A stretch of DNA of 64,000 bases from Campylorhamphus procurvoides. Lineage: Eukaryota > Chordata > Aves > Passeriformes > Dendrocolaptidae. The position numbers and the translations under genes were made by a program. The notes beneath the pieces were generated by a model, which saw only the letters and a program-made list of their open reading frames with translations, was not told where the DNA came from and ran no database searches. Of this stretch, positions 11,731-23,460 are shown piece by piece (positions within the stretch are counted from its first letter, which is position 1; the number at the start of each line of letters is the position of its first letter). The stretch is from assembly GCA_013396655.1 (NCBI GenBank), contig WBMV01004258.1, forward strand, positions 412,701 through 476,700, read 5' to 3'.

Positions 11731-12207
11731 CCCCCACCTCTAGCCTGGCTTGCAGGGCTCATTCAGGCACATCCCTAAGTCTTCCCAAAGGCAGGATTAC
11801 TCCTTGCTCTCCTCAGGGGCATCTCAGCTGAGGGTTGTATTTCTGGAGTTCCCAAGCTGTCTGGACAAACAAGAGCAGGGTCTTGTCCCTCCCACTTCCC
11901 ACGAAAGGTTGCTGTGGGTCTGCTCATTCCATCTGGAGTCAGTGCTGGTGTATCCTGGTACATCACCCTGAGTATCACCCACTCTGCTCCTGGGAGTTTC
12001 TCTGGGAAGGGCAACAGTCTGGAGTGAGTTGCAAGCCATGGCTGGAAGCTGTTGAATATTCTCTGTACAGAGCAGTCCTGGTGGAAAAAAATAAGCTTTT
12101 AAAAGCATTTTTATTCCTGAAAACTCAGCTTTTTTAAGCATTACATTCCCCAGGAAAACACGTGGAGTTTGGACTGCACTCAGCAATTAAATGAGTCATG
12201 GACTGCT

Positions 12208-12352
12208 AATCCCTGGAAGTGCCCAAGGCCAGGTTGGATGGGGCTTGGAGCACCCTGGGTTGGTGGAAGGTGTCCCTGCCCATGGCAGGGGGTTGGAATA
12301 AGGTAGTTTTTAAGGCCTTTCCAACCCGAACCATTCTCTGATTCCACGATTC
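12208..12352 (+). mobile_element. CR1 LINE 3' fragment
   Basis: Contains 'aaggccaggttggatggggc', 'gtccctgcccatggcagggg' and the terminal 'attctctgattccacgattc', the degenerate octamer-repeat tail of CR1. It ends less than 200 bp upstream of coding exon 2. Confidence 0.85.
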
Positions 12353-12545
12353 TGTTCATGGGGTGGTTGCAAGGAAGGGATGGGGAACAGCTAGATCAGG
12401 GTGTTCGGGCAAGTGAATTAATTCCTTGACCCCTCCGAGGGCCAAAACTCTCCTGTGGTGGAGCATCAACACCTGACTGGGAACGAAACCCATCGAGCAG
12501 CACTCACACCTTGGAACCCTCCTAACCTCCTGTCCCCTTCTCCAG

Positions 12546-13317
12546 GTACCTGGGCATCACTCGGCCCCTGACGTACCCGGTGCGGCAGAACGGGAAGCTG
12601 ATGGCCAAGATGGTCTTCATCGTCTGGCTCCTCTCCGCCTCCATCACCCTCCCTCCTCTCTTCGGCTGGGCCCAGAACGTCACGGTGGAGAGGGTGTGCC
12701 TCATCAGCCAGGACTTCGGCTACACCGTGTACTCCACGGGGGTGGCCTTCTACATCCCCATGGCCGTGATGCTCGTCATGTACAGCCGCATCTACAAGGC
12801 GGCCAAGGTCAGCGCCGAGAAGCACCGCTTCATGAACTTCCCCAAGCACTACGAGGAGGAGGGAGTCTACTGCCTGGAGAGCTCCAGCCGGGGCCACCAC
12901 AGCTCCAGGAGGACCAAAGCGGTGGAGGAGTGCGCCACGCTCTCCAAGCTGCTGCGGCAGGACAGGAAGAACATCTCCATCTTCAAGCGGGAGCAGAAGG
13001 CAGCCAGGACCCTCGGAATTATCGTGGGCGCCTTCACCTTCTGCTGGCTGCCCTTCTTCCTGATGTCCACGGCTCGGCCGTTCATCTGCGGCGTGCGCTG
13101 CAGCTGCATCCCCCTGCGGCTGGAGAGGACTCTGCTCTGGCTGGGCTACACCAACTCCCTCATCAACCCCCTCATTTACGCCTTCTTCAACCGGGACTTG
13201 AGGACTACTTTCTGGAACCTCCTGAGGTGCAGGTACAGGAACATCAACAGGAGGCTCTCGGCCGCCAGCATGCACGAGGCTCTGAAAGCCACAGAGAGGC
13301 ACGAGTGCATCCTGTAG
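12546..13317 (+). CDS. HTR7L: 5-HT7-like serotonin receptor, coding exon 2 (TM4 to C terminus)
   Basis: Second and last coding exon, residues 170 (third base) to 426, ending in TAG at 13315-13317. It completes the DRY motif (Asp169-Arg170-Tyr171) and then reads LGITRPLTYPVRQNGK, as in HTR7. Further marks are Trp197 (4.50), a sequon at Asn214, the loop-2 Cys221 that should pair with Cys145, Pro241 (5.50), the CWLP switch (Cys336, Trp337, Pro339) and NPxxY (Asn377-Tyr381). Helix 8 is followed by a likely palmitoylated Cys398. The third intracellular loop (about 251-322) ends KNISIFKREQKAA as in HTR7. Its middle (about 263-297), with an acidic stretch and Ser/His/Arg-rich residues, differs from classical HTR7, which is why I call a paralogue. 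The C terminus ends RHECIL with no splice donor near the stop, unlike HTR7, which splices to alternative tails. An antisense open frame here is a shadow. Confidence 0.93.
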
Positions 13318-13750
13318 AGCCGTGGCCGCTCGCCCAGTGCCTGACCAACCAGCTCCTGCCTCTCCATTTCAGGTTTCCTTGCTTCTCCTGCCCTTCTGGG
13401 GGCTGGCAAAAACCATTTGTGCCATTGTCCCCCCTCCCCACCCCAGCCTGACATCGCCACTGAGAGTGACACCCCTTCCCCTCGCCCTGTGAGGAGCCAC
13501 AGCTCTCCTCAGCTTGGGGACAAGTGGAGGGGACTCCCTTTGGGAACAGCCCTTCCTTCTCACCATGTCCCCGGTGGCAGCTCAAAAGCCATGGGCAGGA
13601 CTGGGGGGGGTTCAAGGTCTACCAACAGTGGGCAAGTCACACCACCTTTCTGTGCCTCGGTTTCTCCATGTGTTGTTAAATAAAAAAAGGGAAAAGAAAC
13701 CCTCCCAGCCAACCAAACAACAAAATAAAACCCTAAAAACTTGCTAAGAC
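13318..13750 (+). terminator. HTR7L: 3' UTR and polyadenylation signals of the 5-HT7-like gene
   Basis: After the stop codon the non-coding sequence continues to an AATAAA at 13679-13684, with a second AATAAA at 13724-13729. Cleavage 10-30 bases after either would give a short 3' UTR of roughly 380-430 bases. A third, more distal site cannot be excluded without transcript data. Confidence 0.65.
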
Positions 13751-14046
13751 TGTGGCTCTCCACCTTCACAAAGGGCTCTGAGGTCTGGGGAGGGCACACA
13801 TTTACATACACTGTTTAAAGATGACGTTGGCTGCACTTCCCAATGGAATCTGACGGCGACTCCATCGTAGATCCGAGCTCTCACGCCATCCCAGCTCGCA
13901 GGAACTCTTCCCACAGATGTGATTGCATTTCCCACTCGGAGCTCCTGGCCAGGTTTGCACGTCAGAGAGGTAACACCAATGACCCTGATCCCCTCCCACT
14001 GGAGCACTGCGGCCCTTGGAGGTGACACTCCTGCAGAATCCCACAC
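13744..14046 (-). other. Unrecognised open frame on the minus strand, coding status unknown
   Basis: A 100-codon frame on the minus strand partly faces the 3' UTR of the receptor gene. Its middle has a balanced, protein-like composition (for example VIGVTSLTCKPGQELRVGN) rather than the low-complexity text of most frames here, and it is not a CR1 phrase I know. I do not recognise a family. No splice context, promoter or poly(A) signal is clear, so it could be chance, an old transposon piece or a short exon. Confidence 0.2.
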
Positions 14047-14525
14047 AGATGGACACGTGGCTTCCTTCAGGTCGGGTAGGAAAGCCCGACGGTCTCCTGG
14101 TCAGGGTGACGAGCAGCGAGCAAAGACACTCGTGTTTATTGGGTTGGACTGTAATTCATTCTCAGGCAAGTGATGTGTGTTCATCATTTGTGGCTAATTG
14201 ACTCCATCAAAGCACGCTTTGGTTGATAACAGGAAAAAAAACCCATATAATTTCTCTGACAGCTTTACAGTGCTTCGGTATGATGATGTCCAGCAAGCTT
14301 GAAAAAATACACTGGATGATGTATCTTTTTTTAAAAAAAGAAAAAAATAGAAAAAGTCTGGTTTCCTTATTTTGGTGTAGACTCTTTGGTCTCTTTGACT
14401 TTCAAGTGCCTCTTTATTTTTCTGTGGTGATGGGATTTGCCTTCCTGCAGATCCTCTTCACTCATGACCAACCCTGTTGTGTCCACCTTGCAGCCCCACA
14501 AAGCTTTGCCTGTTTGTAGATGATC

Positions 14526-14610
14526 CTTGAACCATAAAATCTCAGAATGGTATGGGTTGGGAGGGACCTTAAAGACCATCCAATTCCCACTGTCCTGTCA
14601 GGGTGTGACA
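14526..14610 (-). mobile_element. CR1 LINE 3' end fragment
   Basis: The + strand reads 'ataaaatctcagaatggtat', then 'gggttgggagggaccttaaa' and 'gaccatccaattcccac', the reverse complement of a CR1 tail. It is short and diverged. Confidence 0.65.
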
Positions 14611-15915
14611 GCCCCAGGCCAGCCCATTTGACACCCAGCACAGACCAAAATTCTGGCTGTTCTACTGGGCTGTATTTATTTGTGTGCCCGAGCTCCAAGT
14701 GGCACCACAGCACTTTATTTTCCAAATCAGGCCCTCTAAAACTGCCTCCACCACTTACAATCTTGTTTAATTCCACTTAATATCCCTATTCTCGTGGTAT
14801 TTCTAGCGCTGCTTAGAAGTGTTCTGCAAAAGAGCCACGGAATGGTGTTTGAGCTTTTTAAATGATATCACACAAATCCTGGTTTTTTTCTCAGGTTTGA
14901 TGGTTCTTCCAGAATAAAAACAAGAAGGGAAAAAAATGTGATTCTGGATGATCCAAACCCCAAACTTCTTCTAAGCAAGGAATGAAGCAAAATGGTTTAT
15001 TTGTCTTAGGAAAAACCCAGTGTTATCTTTGACTTGGAATGGAGTGTTTTGTTGCACTCAGGGCTTATGTGACAAATTTTTCCCCTTATATTCTCATTTC
15101 AAGCTCCAAAGAAAAGCTTTCTTCCCAGCAACAATTCCAAGAGTTTGCACCCAGAAATATTTAACTGCAGTGGCTTCACCGAAAGAAAACATTTTGCTCA
15201 AAAAAAAAATAATGAGATGGCCTGTATGATTTTTCCCAGGAGTTGTTGACTCAAGCTTTGAGGCATCTGCTTTTTAATCCCCCCAAGATTGAATTGTGTT
15301 GAAATTGGATAAAATGATGTTTAACCCAAGACACCGAGGCCTTTTCCACGCACGAGTGAGCACCAACCATTTAGTTAAGCCAGTCATAGATAAGTCACTA
15401 AATCATGCTGAAAATACTCTGTAGGGTTTTGATTTTCTTAATGAGACAGGAATCAACACAAAAAAACCCCCCACAAACCTGGCTTAAAATAAATCTGAGC
15501 CATTCTGAAACTGCTTTTAGCACGCACACGTGTGCCCAACCAAACTGCGTGAGATCAAAGAGAAATTAGCTCTAAAGAGTCCATATTTAGGCAAAAAATG
15601 TGAGCTCGGGGAGAAAATCATCAATTTAGGAGGGGAAGGGAAACTTTCATGGACAATGAGGGAGTCCCAGCAGGGCAGCAGCAACACGGGGGAGAAGAAT
15701 GGGGAGCCTCGGGCACAGAAAATTGAACCAATTCAGGCAGAAAATGAGCAGGTCTCAAATCAGCTTTTAATTCCCCTCCCTGCGCAGGGGAAATTCACCC
15801 AGGGATCCTGGCAGAGAGAGGTGGGGAGAAAAGGAAGTCCTGGCAAAGCCCAGCTGGGGGTTGTGGGGTTTTGATAAGGATACTGAGCAAAGCCAGGCAA
15901 GATCAGGCAGAGGAG
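14611..15915. other. Intergenic stretch, nothing recognised
   Basis: AT-rich single-copy DNA with no supported gene, repeat or RNA. Open frames here are short and without domain features. Confidence 0.5.
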
Positions 15916-16093
15916 AAAGAAGGAGCTCAAGGGGGGTAAAACCTGGGTGTTTCTCTCCAAAAAGCTTCAGTGCCCAAAGAAGGAGCTCAAGGGGGGTAAA
16001 ACCTGGGTGTTTCTCTCCAAAAAGCTTCAGTGCCCAAAGAAGGAGCTCAAGGGGGGCAAAACCTGGGTGTTTCTCCCCAAAAAGCTTCAGTGT
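15916..16093. repeat. 60-bp tandem repeat, three copies
   Basis: Three head-to-tail copies with an exact period of 60 bases. Each contains 'aggagctcaaggggggtaaa' and 'gggtgtttctctccaaaaag'. The copies differ by only a few substitutions (for example 'ggggggcaaa' in the third), which points to a recent expansion. The period is a multiple of three, so the frame through it reads as a 20-residue repeat; I regard that as incidental. Confidence 0.9.
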
Positions 16094-17534
16094 CCCCCTC
16101 CCTGAGCTCAGCAGTTCAGGAATAGGTTTGACTGATGGAGAAGGGCTGGAGATGTGTGTGGGCAGAGCTCAGCAAACCCCCCCTGTTCTCCATCCCCACG
16201 GGACTCCTGTCACCTCTCCCACCCCCTGATGACAATGAAATATCAACCGTGCCACACTGAGAGATGCTCCACCCCAGGATCCCACCTGGAACAGACTGCT
16301 GGTGGATTCCTACAGACACAGACCAACTTTCTTGTCTTTAGTGTCTTTCCTTGTGCCCCCAGTTAGAAGATCAGCAACCCCAAGCCCTCTTTGGAGTGTT
16401 CAATAACCTCCAATGGGTGGTCTTCTTTCACTCTGCGGAAGTTTTTCCCACTCTACCATCCCAAGGTCCTCAATTTCATTTTTTTTTGGGTGGAGAAGTG
16501 TCTTCCCTCACTCTTTTAAACATGCTGAGCTTTTTGAGCCCTGGCTAATCCTTGCCAGAAGGAAGGATTATCCCTACTCCCCCTCTCCAGGCCAGTTAGG
16601 GTTTTGCAGGCCTTTGCCACCTTCTTCCTTTTGAAATAAAAAGGGTCTATCCAACCCATAATTCCTTTTCCAACAGTAGGAGATGCCTTAGGAAAAGCAA
16701 CAGGACAAGGACAGTCTGGATGATGTGCCTTTCCACTCTCCACTAAATTCAAAGCATCCAACCCTCTTTAGTTCAGGAAATTCCCAGTTTGGACAAGGTT
16801 TCTGTGCCAGGTTTGGTGCAAGCCCTGGTTTTCCCACAGGAAAATGGCAAATCTTCCATGTGGGGTTGGATAACCCCCCCCAACAGCCCAGGCTGGGGTA
16901 GGACCTGGTGCCCAGGGCATTGCTGAGCTTGGCAAGCAGAAGGTTAATGATGGCAAACCAGTGCATTGAGGGCGATTTGGGGGAAGGTGGGTACAGAGAG
17001 GTGGAGGAATCTCTTTGTTTGACCATAATCAAACCTCAGCTGGATCAGGCCTGGAGCAACCTGGAGCTTTGAGCACGACATGGATTCAGAAACCTGCAGG
17101 TTTCCCTTCCAACTTCAGCACGTTCTGATTTGGATGATTTGTGCAGTTTCCCACTCAAACACATGCAAATATTTATCATCCTTATTTTTTCTGGCAAGAC
17201 AATCTACAGATCTCCTACCTACCACGTGAAGGAGCTTTTTCTGGTTTGAGCCTTCTGAGTCACATGTCAATAAAAGCGAGTCAGCCACACGACACTTTCC
17301 ACCTGTGTTCTTACATAAGGAATTGGGGTCCCTTTATTTGTTCCAGTGCCATTTTCATCTGGACACGTTTCGTGTTCACAGTGCAGGACCTTTGGTTGCC
17401 TGACTTTTCCTTTTCTCCCTCTTGTCCCTCACTCTGAGGCAGAGCTTAAGCAAAAACCCAGCAACACCAAATGAATGAGCAGGTCACTGCTAAAAGGTCA
17501 TTTTTAAGTCACAGTTAAGGCAAAAAAGTGGGGA
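16094..17534. other. Intergenic stretch with a weak CR1-like remnant
   Basis: No gene is supported. At 17042-17135 the text 'caggcctggagcaacctgga' followed by 'tttcccttccaacttcagca' resembles a strongly diverged CR1 tail on the + strand. The rest is unremarkable. Confidence 0.4.
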
Positions 17535-17685
17535 TTTCATAAAAGCACAGAATAGTTTGGGTTGGAAGGGACCTTGAAGACCATCTTGTTCCAACCCCCA
17601 GCCACGAGGCAGGGTCAGCTTCCACTAGCCCAGGTTGCTCCAAGCCCCATCCAACCTGGCCTTGGACACTTCCAAAGAGTTTTTC
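17535..17685 (-). mobile_element. CR1 LINE 3' fragment
   Basis: The + strand reads 'cacagaatagtttgggttgg', 'aagggaccttgaagaccatc' and 'gctccaagccccatccaacc', the reverse complement of the CR1 3' terminal region. Confidence 0.85.
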
Positions 17686-18239
17686 CAGCCATTCCCAGCC
17701 CTTCCCAGCAGTGGCACACAGGGAAGGAAGGACACTGCTCTGCTCTGGTGATCCCACCTCTTTTCCATGAGAGAATCTTCCATGGAGATCCTACAATTTC
17801 AGGGGAAAAAAAAAGTCAAGAAGAAAGCTGGAGTAGAAAGGTGATATTTTACAAATTCCTTACTCTGACAAGAACTGAATCTCTCCTGCAAAACACTCAG
17901 TTTTCTTTAGCAATCTTTGGCTGCATCAACACTTCTCCATGAGTGAACCTTAACCTTGGTCCCTTGGTCACCCAGGTCACCCAAAAACCCCCTTCTAGGT
18001 TGTTTCCACGTGTTCATTAAAGACATCTGCCCTTCTGTGGCAAGAGTATCCCAGCTCCCTAAAATAAAAATGGGGAAAAGGCAGGAAAAATAAGCCCAGG
18101 AAGGATTCTGTGGCTCTGTGATGGAGCACATGAACCCAGGAGGGTGGCTCTGGGGAGGGAGGAGAAGCTCAGGGGTGGTGGAAGCTGGACCAGGGTAGGA
18201 TTTGCTGGAGATGGACATGAATAAGGTCTGTGGGAAGGG

Positions 18240-18378
18240 GATGTGGAGAAGGTCAAAGCCAGATTGGACAAGGCATAAAGCAACCTGGGCTGGTGGAAGG
18301 TGTCCCTGCCCGTGGTAGGGGATGGAACTGGATGATCTTTAAGGTCCCTTCCAACCCAAACCATCCTATGGTTCTATA
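18240..18378 (+). mobile_element. CR1 LINE 3' fragment
   Basis: Contains 'caacctgggctggtggaagg', 'tgtccctgcccgtggtaggg', 'ggtcccttccaacccaaacc' and the end 'atcctatggttctata'. Confidence 0.85.
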
Positions 18379-18789
18379 AGTTGGAGGCTCATCATGACCT
18401 GGTGTCCCAGTCTGGGTGGGACAAGAGCTCTCTCTGCAGCCCAAACTAACACAGGGTCTGATGGGAGACAACATAAATGGAGTTGAGCTCCACGTTCTTT
18501 ACTGCTGGAGAAAAACATCACCTGGGTGGGAAAGCAGCAAGAAGACCCATCCTGGAGGCACCGGCAGAGCCAGGATGTATCCACACCATCACACCTAGAC
18601 AAGCTCCAGCATTTCTGTGCTACCCCAGCCGTGTTTCAGGGCTGTGTCCAAGCTCTGAGCCTGCCCTTCCAAAGCCACCACATCCCACACTATTCCAGGT
18701 GTGCCCAGGCTCAGATCCCTGCAGCCCCCATGTGTTTTCCATGTCTCCAGACATGGAAAATTAACTCTTTCCAGGTGAGGGGATGATGC

Positions 18790-19330
18790 CTTGAAAGGGC
18801 GCAGTAAAAATTCCAGGCAGTCAGTTAGGAGATAAGATAAATAAGTAAAAGTTTTAATGAGCCAAACACCGGCTCACAGGAATACATTCATGAGAATTCT
18901 CCATCTTACAACTAAGTTACAGGTTTTTATAATAGTCTTCATCCAATCCCATTTTGCTATTTCCCCCAGTCCTGCCCCCAAACCACCCTCTCCACGCCCC
19001 CTCGGGAATTGGGTCTGGGGTATCAGGACCCTTTCTTCATCTTTGTTGTCTTCTTCACAGCACGTCAGGTCCTTGGAGGCCTTCCAAAGCTTCAGATTTG
19101 GAGGTCCTTCTGTCCCTGTCTTTATCTTGTGGTTCAGGCTTCATGGTGTTTTTCTGCAATTCTACCTTGAAATACAGACTAAACAGCTTTAAGGAATTCT
19201 AAGGGTTGTTAGGATAGGGGTCATGGGTGTATAAACATTCAGCTACTAAAGTTACATTACTAATGCATTAGATCTACAATAATTTCTAATATCTATAAAA
19301 TCAAAAATCAAAGAAATCAAAGAAACCCTC
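18790..19330 (-). mobile_element. Probable solo LTR of an endogenous retrovirus
   Basis: Read on the minus strand, this AT-rich block has an ATTAAA polyadenylation signal (complement of 18853-18858) near its 3' end. A T-rich sequence follows, ending close to 'tttca', a layout that fits the R-U5 end of an LTR. It has no coding content and no matching second copy in the window. The exact ends, the flanking target duplication and the family are not established by eye; it could be another AT-rich retroposon. Confidence 0.4.
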
Positions 19331-19736
19331 AGCAAGAGTGAAAAGGCTCTATAAAAGCTGCCTTCTCGAGACCCCCTTTTCCAGCCACTCTCCCACTCTT
19401 AACATCCCATTTCTGACCCTTTGGACACAGCCAGTGGTCTGGTGACACAGCAATTAGGAAAAGAGGGAGGAAAGAGTGGCTGAATGCCAGACAGTTGGTG
19501 ACAGGGTGTGACAACAGAGCCCTGAGCTCACACACCCTCGGCGTGGCTCGAAGCCTGTGGTTTGTGTGTGAGATGCAGACAATCTGAAAGCCAAATGTGC
19601 ATTTTCAGACCGGGAAATGCCTCGGCCATCTCACTCCCAGCACGGAGCTCCTGTCGAGTGGCTGGTGTGAGCACACCCATGGGAACTGAGCCCACAGCTC
19701 TGGGAGGTGCTCTTGCTAAAGGGGTGTCATGATGTA

Positions 19737-20180
19737 AGAAGGACATAAAACCATTAGAGAGCGTCCAAAGGAGGGCTATGAAGATGATGGAGGGTCCAGA
19801 GGGAGCAGCTGAGGTCACTTGGCTTGTTCAGATGGAGGAGACTGAGGTCAGACCTCATTGGGGTCTGCAGATTCCTCGGGAGGGGCAGCTCCATCTCTGC
19901 TCTGTGTGACAGGGACAGCACCCAGGGAAGGGCTGGAGCTGGGCCAGGGCAGGGTCAGGGGGGATCTCAGCCAAAGACTCTTCCCCCAGAGGGTGGTGGG
20001 CACTGCCCAGGCTCCCCAGGGCAGTGGGCACGGCCCCAAGGCTGCCAGAGCTGCAGGAGGGTTGGGATGATGCTCTGGGGCACAGGGTGGGATTGGTGGG
20101 GTGTCTGTGCAGGGCTGAGGGTTGGACTGGATGGTCCTTGTGGGTCCCTCCCAGCTCGGGATATTCTGTGATTCCATGGT
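19737..20180 (+). mobile_element. CR1 LINE 3' fragment (about 440 bp)
   Basis: Contains 'gagagcgtccaaaggagggc', 'gtcagacctcattggggtct', 'agggcagtgggcacggcccc' and 'ggttggactggatggtcctt', ending 'attctgtgattcc'. A related but shorter copy lies at 50387-50570. Confidence 0.85.
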
Positions 20181-23100
20181 AATTTAGAAGCACTGAGGGG
20201 TCTTGAGTGTGGTCCTGCAATGTCCTAGCAAAGCTGCATGTGGATTGCCTGTGGTTTCCACCAGTCTTAAACTTGTTTCCGTGCTCCTTCCCATCTCCAC
20301 GTGATGGAATGTAAACCAGGTGATGTGCAGGTGATGAGAATCTAAACCCTTGGGGATGGGTTGCATGGGAGAGTGTTGGACACTCACCAGTCAATTAGTA
20401 TGGAAATTAATATTCCAGGATATTCATACACCCCTTTGGGAGGGTTTTTTTGCCATGTCTTCTTGAAGGCTGGAGGAGAAATATTCCTGATAGCAAGCCA
20501 TGTTTTTTTCCAAGCATCACATTTCTATAACATTGTCAAAAAAAGGCTGAGCTACATTTGGAAATCGCTGCAGCTCAAAGGAAACGCTTCTGGTTGACTA
20601 TCCTTGGAGACATTAATCAGAGTTTAGTGCTGTCACTTCTCAAGAGTCACTTCTCTGTTGTATCTTCAAGAGACATAAAAATGCCAACAGCCTTGAGCAA
20701 GAACAAATCCAGTGTGGAAAGAGACGGATGTGCCCGCAGGCACCTTGTTCCTGGGACACAACCTGAAGATCCAGCACCCTGGAGATCACTGCTGGCTCAC
20801 CCAGCCCTCCTGCCTGACCTGTGCATGGCCTGCCAGCACAGAAATCCATGGGGAAAACACTCTTTGGATAAGATTTGGGGCTGCCTTAGCTCTCAGAGCC
20901 AGGCCAGGATATAACGTCCTCCTGGCACGGTGGAAAAATGTTGGGAGAAGAAGGAAGAAAAGATCATTTGAGACTTCAAGGCTGCCAGAGCTTGCCAGCA
21001 CAAAGCCATGGCTGTAACATCTGCACAGCAGCCATATAAATAAATAAAGAAATAAATACAGCACGTAAATTAAGAGTAATTAGCCTAGAGCTTGGGATTG
21101 CAGGATCAAACTGGGGGGGGATGCTGTGCTTGGAGTCACTGGGGAGTGGAGAGCTGCAGGCAATACCTGTCCCTGAGGAGCTGTTCGTGCTGCTCTGGGG
21201 CAAAGAAACCTGTTCCTGGTGCTGCCCCCCACCCACGGGGGTGTCTGGGTGCTCAAACAACAAGTTACTCACCAATCCCACCAGGAGAAAGATTTCCCAG
21301 AGTTTGTCTCTTTGTTCTTCCTCTGGTTTTTTTCACGGGAAATTAAGTGAAAACTGACCAGAAGCATCTAAAGATGATGAGTCTTTAGTTTAACACCAAA
21401 AAGCCTTAAAGAGCACTGGGAGGGAAGAATGAAGATGAATGAAGAAGAAATAAGAAGAAAAGCCAAGAAGAAAGAAGAAGAAAAAAAAAAGAAGAAAAAC
21501 CAAGAAGAGAAAAGGAGAAAGAAGGAGAAATAACAACAACAATAATAACAATAATGATAATAATAATTATTATTTGGGAGGGGGTTGGTTTGGTTTGTTG
21601 TTTTTGGGTTTTAAACCCAGCATTTTTCTCTTGGGCACCTGACACAGTTTAGAAAACTGGCCCTAACCACAAAAGCCTCAGCACCATCAGATTTCAGACC
21701 CAAAACCCTCCAGCACTTTGAACCCACCCTTTCCCTGCCCCACTAGTCCACAATGCAAGGTCGTTTTCTAACAAGCAAACAGCCTCTAATGCATTTTGGA
21801 GGAAGGATCTAAGGCTGCATCCGTGGTTAGAAAAACATTAGCAGGAGTAATGGAGACGTAACAGCAAAAGCAAAAATATCCCTGTGAGAAGACACCGCCA
21901 GAACCAAAGAGCAGGGAGAGAAAATCAAACAACCAGCAATTGGGGATGTTTTGTTTTTTGAAATCAGTGTGATGCAGAGCCTTTCCACCTCTGGTTTTTT
22001 CCTGTGCAGCACAGAGGTTTTGTCGGGCTCACTAATATATATTTTTTTAACAAAAGCTTCAAGGAAAGCCGAATCAACAAAGATGAACTGCTGGTGATAT
22101 CGGCGAGCCCGGAGAGGGATAAACCAGTGCAACCACCAGATGTGGAGTGGATCGATGCCTCAACACAATCCCATTATTAGCTTTGAATCCTGTTATCCAC
22201 TGCCCTAAATCATCAAAAAGAGCTGAAAGAGGAGAGGAACTGGGCCCTCCCCTACTCCAGGAACAATTTGGAATGAGGGAAAATGTTGTTGTCCATCCTT
22301 ACTGGTGCCGAACGTGGCTTGGCACCCAAAGCGGCGCCTGCTCCGGTGGATAATTTAGAAAGGCAATATTTAGGGCATGCCAGGCCTGGGGAGATGTTCC
22401 TCTGGCACCCTCCCCATGCAAGGATTGGCATGAAAAGGTGCTGTGTCTGAGTTGGCTCCTCTCAAACCACAACCTGCCCAGATATTGACCACAACCTTTG
22501 TCTTATGGCTCCGGTGGCCGAGTCCGATCCCATTATCCAGAATTTGGGAACTGGGTCCAGGCCATCCCAAAGGGATTTGTCAGGGCAGCAGCAACAATTC
22601 AGCAGAGGGAAAAGGAGCTAAAAGGCATGAGCTGCTCTTCTGTGAGGAGGCCACAGTGCCTTTCTTCTCCTGGGTCACATCACAGCACGACAGAGGCGTT
22701 TCTTCCTGCAGCCCATTGCCAGGAGAGCGTTTTAGGATCTAAACTTTAGAGGGGATGGTGTCTAGACATGAAAGGCTCAATGTTTCCTTGAATTTCTTTC
22801 AGGGAATACTTCAAAAAACTGTGAACCTGACTGGCTAGAAAATGAGCTCCCTTTGCCTTCCACAGGCCCAACCAGCGATGGATTCCCAAATCCTGGTGAT
22901 GTTCAGGCACACACATTATCTCCACTCATCTCACATTCAGAGCCCCCAAAATACTTCCCTTCATCACCATTCAATTGGCAATTCTCCAAGGACTGCAGGA
23001 ACAGGTGGAAACATTTAATTTTGGGTTTCTGCTTATGCTTACGGTCACCACACAAAGCTCCCGCTGCAATTGCCAGGGAGAAATGAAGTGAGGAAGTTAT

Positions 23101-23460
23101 TTTCTTGACCAAATGTCGATTTCTGCTGTGGAGGAGATTAATTTCACCCTAAACCGACTGGGTTTTTTTCCCAGACATTATCAAGAGAGCCCAGAGGGAC
23201 CTACTCAGAGCAGATGTCTACTGTGGAGGCATCTGAATTTGAATGGATGAATCCCACCCTGTGTATAACTCTGCCACAGCTCGAGCTGTCGATGCCTCTT
23301 GGAAAGCTGGGTCAGAATTCTGCCAAGTGTTTTGCCCCAGAAATCCCACAAGTGTAAGGGTTGCCAAGGCCTGTGTCAGTAACACCATTAAAATCAGAGC
23401 ACAAAACGGGTTGGAAATCTTGCAATTCCTAGCCCAGAAATTTGGAGAGGAATAATGAGC
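20181..23460. other. Intergenic stretch with simple repeats only
   Basis: No gene is supported. A purine-rich GAA-type tract at about 21420-21530 runs into an (AAC/AAT)n tract at 21529-21573; the antisense T-rich frame here is low complexity. The block at 20390-20440 is AT-rich. Nothing else stands out. Confidence 0.5.

Larger units (their letters stand above)
5608..12545 (+). other. HTR7L: Intron of the 5-HT7-like gene (6,938 bp, phase 2)
   Basis: Donor GTAAGG at 5608. The acceptor has a good branch-like CTAAC at 12522-12526, a pyrimidine tract and CAG at 12543-12545. The intron splits the Arg codon of DRY, the position I recall for the first intron of vertebrate HTR7. It contains a (CTG)8 run at 6442-6465, a 63-bp pyrimidine minisatellite (6828-7098), a CR1 element interrupted by a 27-N gap (9619-9645) and further CR1 fragments. 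I see no additional exon. The block at 8470-8720 is AT-rich and non-repetitive and could be regulatory; nothing more can be said from sequence alone. Confidence 0.9.

Noticed and set aside
12466..13302. 278-codon antisense frame and a 251-codon alternative + frame over exon 2
   Set aside because: Both are shadows of the receptor exon, whose own frame is confirmed by the family motifs.
14071..14090. Hairpin GTCGGG/CCCGAC as a possible structured RNA
   Set aside because: The stem is only 6 bp, with no wider fold or known RNA family recognisable.
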